This document shows, piece by piece, positions 9,045 to 16,705 of a stretch of 64,000 bases of DNA (positions are counted from its first letter, which is position 1; each line of letters opens with the position of its first letter). This DNA comes from Bacillus sp. ISL-7 (lineage in GTDB: Bacteria > Bacillota > Bacilli > Bacillales_B > DSM-18226), in assembly GCF_018613065.1 (NCBI RefSeq), contig NZ_JAGGQW010000002.1, forward strand, positions 39,869-103,868, given 5' to 3'. Made by a program: the position numbers and the translations under genes. The notes under the pieces are model-generated. The model had not been told where the DNA came from. It did not search any database and worked only from the letters and a program-made list of their open reading frames with translations.

Positions 9045-11846
9045 ATGATAAATAAATTCGTCGTAATTGATTTGGAAACAACGGGAAACATTCCAAAAAA
9101 GGGTGACAAAATCATCCAATTTGCTGCTGTGATCATTGAAAATGGAAAAATCACAGAAAAATTTTCGTCATTAATAAATCCGAAAAAATCCATTCCAATA
9201 TTTATTGAAGAATTGACCGGCTTAAATGATGACATGGTGAAGGATGCTCCCCTATTTTCGGAAATAGCAGAAAAGGTCACGGCTTTACTGGATGGGGCTT
9301 ATTTTGTTGCACATAATGTGTTATTTGACTTGTCTTTTCTTCAGGAAGAATTAATCCAATCGGGTCAGGAAGGGTTCTTTGGCCCTGTTCTTGATACGGT
9401 GGAAATGGCAAGAATACTTTATCCGACAGCTGATGGTTATAAGTTATCGGATTTAGCAGAGAAAGAAAATCTTAATCATGATCGCCCCCACCAAGCTGAT
9501 AGTGATGCACAGGTAACTGCTGAGCTTTTCTTAATTCTTTTAAATCGTTTGACATCCTTACCTAGAGTAACGCTAAAACAGCTTGCACATCTTTCTGGCG
9601 GTCTCAAAAGTGATCTACAGCAGTTTCTTGATGAAATACTCGTAAACAAAGATGACTCGATTGAACAATTTTCGGAGTCGTTCGAGATTTTTAAGGGGAT
9701 AGCCTTAAAAAGGCTTTCTGAGCAGTCAGGAACGAAGGATGAAGGTAAAGAATATCAATATCCTGCAAGTGAGGATGAAAAAACCGAGCTAGTAAAACAA
9801 GCCTTTGCAGCCTTTGAGAAGAGGACAGGCCAATTTACCATGATGGATACTGTGTATCAATCCTTTCAAAATGAAAACCATACATTGATTGAAGCTGGAA
9901 CCGGTGTCGGAAAATCACTTGGGTACCTGCTGCCGATTGCCTACTTTTCAAGGCAAAAGGAGCTTCCTATAGTTGTAAGCACGCATACCATTCAGTTACA
10001 AGAACAAATTCTAAAAAATGAAATCCCGATCTTAGATAAAATTTTGCCCTTTAAGCTTAACTCTGTTCTCCTAAAGGGTAGGAATCATTATATTAGTTTA
10101 GAAAAGTTTAATCAGACACTTGCAGATGATAGTGATAATTACGATACAGGGTTAACCAAAATGCAAATTCTTGTTTGGCTGATTGAAACTGAAACAGGTG
10201 ATCGGGATGAGTTAAACCTATCAAGCGGCGGGCAAATATTCTGGAATAAAATTAAGAACGAACCCGCTATGTTTATGCAGAACCAGGCTTGGCAAGAAAG
10301 AGATTTTTATTTGAAGGCCAAAAGAAATGCGCAAACTGCCGATATTATTATTACCAATCACTCTTTGCTATTAAGTGATATTAAAGGAGAAGGCACAATT
10401 TTGCCCGATTTTTCTTTCGCTATCATTGATGAAGGACATCATTTTGAAAAAGTAGCAAGTCAGTTTTTTGGTCATACATTAGATTACTTATCCACTCGGC
10501 TCTTATTGGGTCAATTTGGTGTTTTAGAACAAAAACAGCTCTTTTATGAATTGGAGAAGCTAATTGCTTCTGTACCAAAGAAACCTGAGATGATGGCACC
10601 TGCAACTAAGTTAAATCAAATAAATGTTGACCTTGCTTTTGAAACAGACGAATTTTTTCAATTGATTGCAATTTTTGCAAAAGCCAAGCTTACAAATAAA
10701 AGAGGAATTAACCGTGCCAAGGTGCGCTTTTCTCTTCAAGACGAGGTAAAAGAAAAAAAGGCACTTGTACATAGTGCAGAAAGGTTTGCCTTTTTACTTA
10801 AGGATTTTCATTCAGTCATTATTGAACGACTCGAATGGATCAAAAGGGAAAGTAATTCGTTAACACGTTCCCAAGAAAATAAAATGGAAGAAATCCAAAC
10901 CTTTCTAAATGATCTATCAGAATTAAGAGACACGGTTATTCATTCCTTTATTAAAAAAACGAACGATGTAAAATGGATTGAAATAGATATTCGTTCACCG
11001 CAAAATGTTACAACCTTTATAGCTCAGCCAGCATCTGTGGCCGACCAACTAAAGGCACAATTTTTTCAACTTAAAAAAGCGGTAGTGGTTACTTCTGCTA
11101 CTTTGACTGTGAATAAATCATTTGACTATATCATGAAAGAAATTGGACTTGATCCAGTTTCAACGATACAGTTGAACATTCCGTCGCCATTTGAATATAA
11201 TCAACAGGTACAACTCTTAATACCTGAAGACTTACCAGAAATAAACACGGTATCGTTAGAAGATTATGTCATTTCTATTACTGAGCATATCATCACAATT
11301 GCAGAGGCAACAAAAGGAAGAATGCTGATTCTATTTACCGCCTATGACATGCTAAAGAAAACCTATGAATTAATTAAAGAAAGTGGTTTTTTGCATGACT
11401 ATGCAATGATTGCCCAAGGGATAACCAGTGGCAGCCGAACTAGGCTAACTAGAAATTTCCAGAGATATGATAAGGCATTATTGCTAGGGACAAGCAGTTT
11501 CTGGGAAGGGGTAGATATACCTGGTGAGGACTTATCGTGCCTTGTAATTGTTAGGCTGCCATTTAGTCCCCCTGATGAACCTTTAACAGAGGCAAAATGT
11601 CAGTTAATCGAAAAACGCGGGGGTAATGCTTTTTCTGAATACTCACTGCCAGAAGCGGTCCTAAGATTTAAACAAGGATTTGGTCGGTTAATTCGTACGG
11701 AAAATGACCGTGGAATTATTGTGGTTTTTGATAAAAGAATTGTAACGACCAAGTATGGTAAGGCCTTTTTGAAATCAATTCCCAATGTTCCCATAAAAAA
11801 GGGGAAGATGGATGATTTAGCTGAAATTATTGACTCTTGGTTATAA
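9045..11846 (+). CDS. dinG: DinG family helicase/exonuclease
   Basis: 933 residues. Residues 1-170 are a DnaQ-like 3'-5' exonuclease (DLETTG near the N-terminus, HNVLFDLSFL and HQADSDA). The rest is a superfamily 2 XPD-like helicase with Walker A GTGVGKS (about residue 290), DEGH box (about 465), SATL, FWEGVDIPG and QGFGRLIR. I see no obvious iron-sulphur cysteine set, as in the Bacillus type that combines exonuclease and helicase domains. A weak LexA-box-like sequence (TGAAC-N4-GTTTG, 9018-9031) precedes it. The role is DNA repair/replication; the precise reaction here is inferred from the family. Confidence 0.95.
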   Translation: MINKFVVIDLETTGNIPKKGDKIIQFAAVIIENGKITEKFSSLINPKKSIPIFIEELTGLNDDMVKDAPLFSEIAEKVTALLDGAYFVAHNVLFDLSFLQEELIQSGQEGFFGPVLDTVEMARILYPTADGYKLSDLAEKENLNHDRPHQADSDAQVTAELFLILLNRLTSLPRVTLKQLAHLSGGLKSDLQQFLDEILVNKDDSIEQFSESFEIFKGIALKRLSEQSGTKDEGKEYQYPASEDEKTELVKQAFAAFEKRTGQFTMMDTVYQSFQNENHTLIEAGTGVGKSLGYLLPIAYFSRQKELPIVVSTHTIQLQEQILKNEIPILDKILPFKLNSVLLKGRNHYISLEKFNQTLADDSDNYDTGLTKMQILVWLIETETGDRDELNLSSGGQIFWNKIKNEPAMFMQNQAWQERDFYLKAKRNAQTADIIITNHSLLLSDIKGEGTILPDFSFAIIDEGHHFEKVASQFFGHTLDYLSTRLLLGQFGVLEQKQLFYELEKLIASVPKKPEMMAPATKLNQINVDLAFETDEFFQLIAIFAKAKLTNKRGINRAKVRFSLQDEVKEKKALVHSAERFAFLLKDFHSVIIERLEWIKRESNSLTRSQENKMEEIQTFLNDLSELRDTVIHSFIKKTNDVKWIEIDIRSPQNVTTFIAQPASVADQLKAQFFQLKKAVVVTSATLTVNKSFDYIMKEIGLDPVSTIQLNIPSPFEYNQQVQLLIPEDLPEINTVSLEDYVISITEHIITIAEATKGRMLILFTAYDMLKKTYELIKESGFLHDYAMIAQGITSGSRTRLTRNFQRYDKALLLGTSSFWEGVDIPGEDLSCLVIVRLPFSPPDEPLTEAKCQLIEKRGGNAFSEYSLPEAVLRFKQGFGRLIRTENDRGIIVVFDKRIVTTKYGKAFLKSIPNVPIKKGKMDDLAEIIDSWL

Positions 11847-11924
11847 TAAATCAGTCGGACCAATTGTTTAATATACTGGATAATATTTGGTAAAAAACAC
11901 ATCCTATATTATGGGAGGTGTATC

Positions 11925-12779
11925 ATGAGAACCTTACTATTATTACTGTCCATATTCATTCAATCGACACTCATGGTAGAGGCATCAAAGACGACTACTG
12001 TAAATAATATTGAAAACATTGACTTAAATATTAAGGATCATGAAGTTGCTGTTACTTTTTTAGGCCTGTCTGAAGGTGATTCAACCCTTATTCAAGGCTC
12101 AAATGGTGAAAATATCTTGGTAAATGCCGGCGGGAAAGAGACGGATGCAGAATTGGAAGGATGGCTTTATCTTTATGATGTGAAGAAAATTTCGAAGCTA
12201 ATTCTTACAAAGAACAATCTGGAGCTTTCAGAAAAACAAATCAATAAGCTAATAACGAAGTATAGTATTAAAGAAATTATCACAACACCGGAGTTATCTG
12301 CCCAAATAACAAACAAACTAGGCATACCAAATAAACCTGCAGTCGTCACCTGGGGTGAGGGAACAAAAAAAACCATTCTTCCGGAGTTGACTGCAGTGGT
12401 CCAATTTGTTGGAAATGAACCCAATGAGGGCATGGATTTGACACTGGATTTTTTTAATCACCGCATTTTCCTGATGACTTCATTTACACCACATGCGGAG
12501 GAAACCTTGATGAAGAAAAACTTGGAAAATATTAATGTTTTTAAGATTCCTAATTGTGCAATGGAGGACTCTTTATCTGAAAAATTAATCCAGTATTTAA
12601 ATCCGCAAATTTCGATTCTATTTGCACCGGAAGAAGAGGAGCATGACCCAGATATTCTTGTCGATCTCCATGAAACTTGGTCAGAAATCTATACTACCAA
12701 AAAACATGGTACCGTCACGATAAAATTCACCGATTCAAACTATGAAGTAATAACGATCCCTGTCGAAGAGGATAACTAA
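11925..12779 (+). CDS. exported metallo-beta-lactamase-fold-like protein with a lost metal site
   Basis: 284 residues starting with a signal-like hydrophobic stretch (RTLLLLLSIFIQSTLMVEA). The mature part follows the ComEC/Rec2 C-terminal MBL pattern: VTFLGLSEGDSTLIQG resembles the FLDVGQGDS entry strand, then ENILVNAGG, then KLILTKNN where true enzymes carry the HxHxDH metal motif (LTHPHADH-like). The histidines are absent, so a catalytic metal centre is unlikely. The C-terminus is acidic. GGAGGTG precedes the ATG. It lies between dinG and ypmA, a place where B. subtilis has nothing comparable that I know of. Fold assignment is inference from motif spacing. Confidence 0.6.
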   Translation: MRTLLLLLSIFIQSTLMVEASKTTTVNNIENIDLNIKDHEVAVTFLGLSEGDSTLIQGSNGENILVNAGGKETDAELEGWLYLYDVKKISKLILTKNNLELSEKQINKLITKYSIKEIITTPELSAQITNKLGIPNKPAVVTWGEGTKKTILPELTAVVQFVGNEPNEGMDLTLDFFNHRIFLMTSFTPHAEETLMKKNLENINVFKIPNCAMEDSLSEKLIQYLNPQISILFAPEEEEHDPDILVDLHETWSEIYTTKKHGTVTIKFTDSNYEVITIPVEEDN

Positions 12780-12896
12780 GAAAAAATTAGAAAAATTCAT
12801 ATAATCACAGACCCGCTTTTTGCTTCCACCTGTTATAATAATGGTTGAGATTTATCAATTATTGTAGAGAAATAGGCAAATATTGGAGGAAAACGG

Positions 12897-13067
12897 ATGG
12901 AAAGTAAAATTGAAGTGTTATCAACAGTAAAAATCCAGCACAGTCCGGATTTGTATAAAATTGTTGATGCCCTTAATCGAACCTTGAAGCAAAAAGATCT
13001 TATGTTTGGATTGGCACTTGATCAAGAAGATAAAAATACAGCGATTTTTACCATTTATCGTACATAA
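12897..13067 (+). CDS. ypmA: YpmA family small protein (DUF4264)
   Basis: A 56-residue soluble protein starting MESKIEVLSTVKIQ and ending AIFTIYRT. It has a good ribosome site (TTGGAGG) and lies nine bases upstream of the ypmB gene region, the B. subtilis order dinG-ypmA-ypmB-aspB. A TATAAT at 12834-12839 may be its promoter. Function unknown; the family is widely kept among Bacillaceae. Confidence 0.88.
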   Translation: MESKIEVLSTVKIQHSPDLYKIVDALNRTLKQKDLMFGLALDQEDKNTAIFTIYRT

Positions 13068-13081
13068 AGAAGTGAGTGCTT

Positions 13082-13555
13082 ATGAAAAAGTGGATTATAT
13101 TTATAGTAATATTTATAGTAGTGATTTTTGGTTTATTAATAAAAGTGTATTTCACATCTGTGGATCCTGTTAAAGCTGCAGAGAAAAAAGCGGTTGCACT
13201 AGCCAAAAAGGAAATATCTATAAAAGAAGTTGAGGATTTTCATATATATAATGGCATAGAAACTGTTAATGTCATTGAGGGAAAAAGTAATAATGGTGAA
13301 AAAATTATCGTTTGGATTCCTGAAAAAAGTAAAAAAGTTTACGTGAAAAAAGCAAAGGATGGTTTATCAAAAGAAGAAGCCATTCAGAAACTTTTACAAG
13401 AAAAAAGTCCTAAAAAGGTTATTTCAGTAAGACTTGGCATGGAAAAAAATATCCCCTTGTGGGAAATATATTATCGTTCTAATAATAATTTAATAAATTA
13501 TTACTATGTTCACTTTGAAACAGGTGAATGGCTAAAGAAAATCGAAAACCTATAG
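13082..13555 (+). CDS. ypmB: YpmB-like membrane-anchored PepSY/DUF5590 protein
   Basis: 157 residues: an N-terminal membrane anchor (residues 2-24) and an extracellular part with a PepSY-like region (DGLSKEEAIQKLL and VRLGMEKNIPLWEIYY). A GTG at 13076 is in frame but the ATG at 13082 is the more natural start. Position between ypmA and aspB and size (about 160 in B. subtilis) identify it as YpmB. Function unknown; it could modulate a cell-wall or protease partner (inference). Confidence 0.85.
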   Translation: MKKWIIFIVIFIVVIFGLLIKVYFTSVDPVKAAEKKAVALAKKEISIKEVEDFHIYNGIETVNVIEGKSNNGEKIIVWIPEKSKKVYVKKAKDGLSKEEAIQKLLQEKSPKKVISVRLGMEKNIPLWEIYYRSNNNLINYYYVHFETGEWLKKIENL

Positions 13556-13582
13556 ATGTAATGGAGAATGGAGGAAATATTT

Positions 13583-14785
13583 ATGGTATTGGAATTAGCA
13601 AATCGTGTGAAGGCACTTACACCTTCAACAACATTAGCAATTACTGCAAAAGCAAAGGAATTAAAGGAACAAGGTGAAGACGTTATCGGTTTGGGAGCAG
13701 GTGAACCTGACTTTAATACTCCACAATATATATTAGATGCTGCGTCCCAATCTATGAAAGAAGGGCATACGAAGTATACCCCATCAGCAGGCTTACCTGC
13801 ATTAAAAAAAGCAATTATTAAGAAATTTGAAGCGGACCAAGGGTTAACATATAAACTGAATGAAATCATTGTAGGAAATGGAGCTAAACACGTTCTTTAT
13901 ACATTATTTCAAGTCCTATTAAATGATGGGGATGAGGTTATAATCCCTACTCCATATTGGGTCAGCTATCCAGAGCAAGTCAAATTAGCAGGCGGCGTTC
14001 CTGTGTATATCGAAGGATTAGAGCAAAATCAATTTAAAGTAACCCCAGAGCAATTAAAGAGCGCCATTACGAAAAATACGAAAGCTGTTATAATTAATTC
14101 ACCTAGCAATCCAACGGGTGTGTTGTATACAGCAGAAGAACTTTATGAGTTAGGCAAAGTTTGTCTTGAGGAAAATATTCTCATTGTTTCAGATGAAATT
14201 TATGAAAAGCTAGTTTATGGGGAAAATAAACATGTTTCGATCGCACAACTTTCTCCAGAATTTAAAAACCAAACCATTGTAATTAATGGCGTTTCTAAAT
14301 CACATTCGATGACAGGTTGGAGAATCGGGTACGCGGCTGGAAATAAAGTAATTATTGAGGCGATGACAAACCTCGCAAGTCATAGTACATCTAATCCGAC
14401 AACCACAGCCCAGTATGCAGCAATCGCTGCTTACAATGGCTCACAGCAGCCAGTAGAAGATATGCGCCAGGCATTTGAAAAAAGATTATCAATAATTTTT
14501 GATAAACTAGTAGCGATTCCCGGTGTAACATGTGTGAAACCGCAAGGAGCATTTTACCTTTATCCAAATGTAAGAAAAGCTGCTGAATTGACAGGATATC
14601 AAAATGTTGATGCTTTTGTTGAAGCCTTGCTGGTCGATGCCAAAGTCGCTGTTATCCCAGGTTCAGGCTTTGGAACTCCTGACAATATTCGACTCTCCTA
14701 TGCAACTTCTTTAGAATTATTGGAAAAAGCAGTGGAGAGAATCCACCAATTTGTTACATCCAAATCAAGCATTGTCAATAATTAA
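13583..14785 (+). CDS. aspB: aspartate aminotransferase (class I PLP enzyme)
   Basis: 400 residues. Interconverts aspartate/2-oxoglutarate and oxaloacetate/glutamate. Visible: LGAGEPDFNTP, NSPSNPTG, SDEIYEKLVY, and the PLP lysine in GVSKSHSMTGWRIGY, then the substrate Arg region RLSYA. GGAGG eight bases upstream selects the ATG at 13583 over the one at 13568. In B. subtilis asnS follows; here it is absent and a terminator follows instead. Confidence 0.95.
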   Translation: MVLELANRVKALTPSTTLAITAKAKELKEQGEDVIGLGAGEPDFNTPQYILDAASQSMKEGHTKYTPSAGLPALKKAIIKKFEADQGLTYKLNEIIVGNGAKHVLYTLFQVLLNDGDEVIIPTPYWVSYPEQVKLAGGVPVYIEGLEQNQFKVTPEQLKSAITKNTKAVIINSPSNPTGVLYTAEELYELGKVCLEENILIVSDEIYEKLVYGENKHVSIAQLSPEFKNQTIVINGVSKSHSMTGWRIGYAAGNKVIIEAMTNLASHSTSNPTTTAQYAAIAAYNGSQQPVEDMRQAFEKRLSIIFDKLVAIPGVTCVKPQGAFYLYPNVRKAAELTGYQNVDAFVEALLVDAKVAVIPGSGFGTPDNIRLSYATSLELLEKAVERIHQFVTSKSSIVNN

Positions 14786-14791
14786 AAACGT

Positions 14792-14824
14792 AAAAAGTCT
14801 GCTAAGGTCTGCAGGCTTTTTGCT
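14792..14824 (+). terminator. terminator after aspB
   Basis: AAAAAGtCTGC pairs with GCAGgCTTTTT around an eight-base loop, ending in a T-rich tract. Confidence 0.8.
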
Positions 14825-14855
14825 TTTAGTTACCAAAGATGGATGCCTAAAACTC

Positions 14856-14884
14856 TTACTCGGATAATTTGTTCGTGGTATACT
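14856..14884 (+). promoter_or_regulatory. sigma-A type promoter of dnaD
   Basis: TTACTC at 14856-14861 and TATACT at 14879-14884 with a 17-base spacer; 17 bases further is the dnaD start. The very short leader includes the GGAGGTG ribosome site. Confidence 0.65.
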
Positions 14885-14901
14885 TAACTGGAGGTGTCCT
14901 A

Positions 14902-15603
14902 ATGATGAAAACAAACTTTTTAGCATGGATTCAAGAAGGTAATATCACCGTTCCAACATTATTATTTTCTGAATACCGTAATCTAAATTTAAATGAATTT
15001 GAACTTGTTCTTTTATTAAATATACTAACCTTTTTAGAAAAGGGGCATGAATTCCCTACACCAGATGAGTTATCGGCACGAATGACGATTTCCATTTCGG
15101 AATGTAATGAAATGCTTAGAAAGTTGATTCAAAGAGGTTTTATCGAAATTACCGATGAATATACGAATGAAGGTATCCGATATGAAAAGTATTCTGTCAT
15201 CCCTTTATGGGAAAGACTTGTTGAACATTTCTTGAAAAATAATAAAAGTAATAAGGAAACAGATAAGAAAGCAGACGAAACCGACCTTTATACTTGCTTT
15301 GAGAAGGAATTTGGCCGACCGTTATCTCCATTTGAATGTGAATCCCTAGCCATGTGGATGGATGATGATCATCACGCCCCAATTATTATCAAAGCAGCTT
15401 TACGGGAAGCTGTAATGTCTGGAAAATTAAACTTCCGGTATATTGATAGAATTCTTTTTGAGTGGAAGAAAAATGGGATAAAAACGATTGAGCAAGCGAA
15501 AACCCATGGACTTAAATTTCGTCAAAAGCAAACACCTAATGGAACTGTGAAGGGTGAAACACATCAACCAACTGTGCCCTTTTACAATTGGTTAGAACAA
15601 TAA
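14902..15603 (+). CDS. dnaD: primosomal DNA replication protein DnaD
   Basis: 233 residues; initiates chromosomal replication restart with DnaA, DnaB and DnaI. The N-terminal winged-helix domain (LNLNEFELVLLLNIL, PTPDELSARM) is followed by the C-terminal DnaD/DnaB helical domain with the FEKEFGRPLSPFE signature and FRYIDRILFEWKKNG. Start at 14902 is seven bases after GGAGG; a second ATG follows directly. Confidence 0.95.
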   Translation: MMKTNFLAWIQEGNITVPTLLFSEYRNLNLNEFELVLLLNILTFLEKGHEFPTPDELSARMTISISECNEMLRKLIQRGFIEITDEYTNEGIRYEKYSVIPLWERLVEHFLKNNKSNKETDKKADETDLYTCFEKEFGRPLSPFECESLAMWMDDDHHAPIIIKAALREAVMSGKLNFRYIDRILFEWKKNGIKTIEQAKTHGLKFRQKQTPNGTVKGETHQPTVPFYNWLEQ

Positions 15604-15610
15604 TTTGATT

Positions 15611-15636
15611 AACGAGGGAGTTATCTCTCGTTTTAT
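15611..15636 (+). terminator. probable weak terminator between dnaD and nth
   Basis: AACGA...GAG pairs with CTC...TCGTT with a two-base bulge and is followed by TTTTATT. Confidence 0.5.
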
Positions 15637-15663
15637 TCATTTTAATAATAGTAGGTGATAGAT

Positions 15664-16326
15664 ATGTTGAATAATACCCAAATCCGTTATTGCCTTGATC
15701 AAATGGGTGCGATGTTTCCAGAGGCCCACTGTGAATTAAATCATTCAAATCCATTCGAACTAGTCATTGCTGTGGCCTTATCGGCACAATGTACCGATGT
15801 GCTCGTAAATAAAGTGACTAAATCGTTATTTGAAAAATACAAAATACCTGAGGATTATCTTGAGGTTTCACTAGAAGAATTACAAAACGACATACGTTCG
15901 ATTGGCCTTTACCGAAATAAAGCTAAAAACATTCAAAGCCTTTCCCGAATGGTATTAGAAGAGTATAAAGGTGAAATCCCAATGGATCGTGATGAGTTAA
16001 CAAAGCTGCCTGGTGTGGGCAGGAAAACAGCAAATGTAGTTGTGTCCGTTGCTTTTAATGTACCTGCTATAGCAGTAGATACTCACGTTGAAAGAGTGAG
16101 TAAGCGTTTAGGGATTTGCCGTTGGAAGGATTCTGTACTCGAAGTGGAAAAAACATTAATGAGGAAGATCCCAAAAGACGAATGGTCAGTTACACATCAT
16201 CGCTTGATATTTTTCGGCCGCTATCATTGTAAAGCCCAAAATCCACAATGTCCAAGCTGCCCACTAGTAGGGCTATGCAGGGAGGGTAAAAAGCGGATGA
16301 AAGGTCAGGTATCTATCAGTGGTTAA
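15664..16326 (+). CDS. nth: endonuclease III
   Basis: 220-residue DNA glycosylase/AP lyase for oxidised pyrimidines. The helix-hairpin-helix LPGVGRKTANVV contains the catalytic Lys, VDTHVERV the catalytic Asp, and the C-terminal cluster C-x6-C-x2-C-x5-C (YHCKAQNPQCPSCPLVGLC) binds a 4Fe-4S centre. The ATG at 15664 follows AGGTGAT; an in-frame GTG at 15655 lies within that site. It overlaps ypoC by eight bases. Confidence 0.96.
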   Translation: MLNNTQIRYCLDQMGAMFPEAHCELNHSNPFELVIAVALSAQCTDVLVNKVTKSLFEKYKIPEDYLEVSLEELQNDIRSIGLYRNKAKNIQSLSRMVLEEYKGEIPMDRDELTKLPGVGRKTANVVVSVAFNVPAIAVDTHVERVSKRLGICRWKDSVLEVEKTLMRKIPKDEWSVTHHRLIFFGRYHCKAQNPQCPSCPLVGLCREGKKRMKGQVSISG

Positions 16327-16681
16327 AAAGGTTGAGAACATTTCCAGCCTATTGAAGGAATGGGAAAATAGTAAGGTCCAACTCGAAGCATTATTTCGTG
16401 AACGAGATTATCAAAACGCAAAAGTGTTGATGGAAAAGGGAATTTTAATGTTTATTCAGTTCTTGTCTTGGTCAAATGAATTGCCTGCAACTCTGGATGA
16501 ACCTTTTAACTCTTATAAATTTGAGTTTAAACCTGTCAATGTGGAAGAACGGTTAGGTTTTATCATGTCTAGACCAAATCTATATCATTCATATCGGCAG
16601 TTATCAGAGTTAATGGTTGAGCAAGAAAAGCTGTATTCGAAAAGAAGAATACTAAAAAAAGCGTCTAAACCTAAAGGTTAG
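16319..16681 (+). CDS. ypoC: YpoC-like conserved protein
   Basis: A 120-residue alpha-helical soluble protein starting at a GTG inside the end of nth, so translation is coupled. The segment NVEERLGFIMSRPNLYHSYRQLSEL near the C-terminus is the most conserved-looking part. Identification rests on position between nth and ponA, as in B. subtilis. Function unknown. The last codons form one arm of the following terminator. Confidence 0.8.
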   Translation: MVKKVENISSLLKEWENSKVQLEALFRERDYQNAKVLMEKGILMFIQFLSWSNELPATLDEPFNSYKFEFKPVNVEERLGFIMSRPNLYHSYRQLSELMVEQEKLYSKRRILKKASKPKG

Positions 16682-16693
16682 ACGCTTTTTTAC
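16654..16693. terminator. bidirectional terminator between ypoC and ponA
   Basis: AAAAAAGCGTCTAA-ACC pairs with GGT-TAGACGCTTTTTT over a TAAA loop; A-run and T-run on the two sides serve both converging genes. Confidence 0.85.
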
Positions 16694-16705
16694 TATTCTT
16701 TTTAG

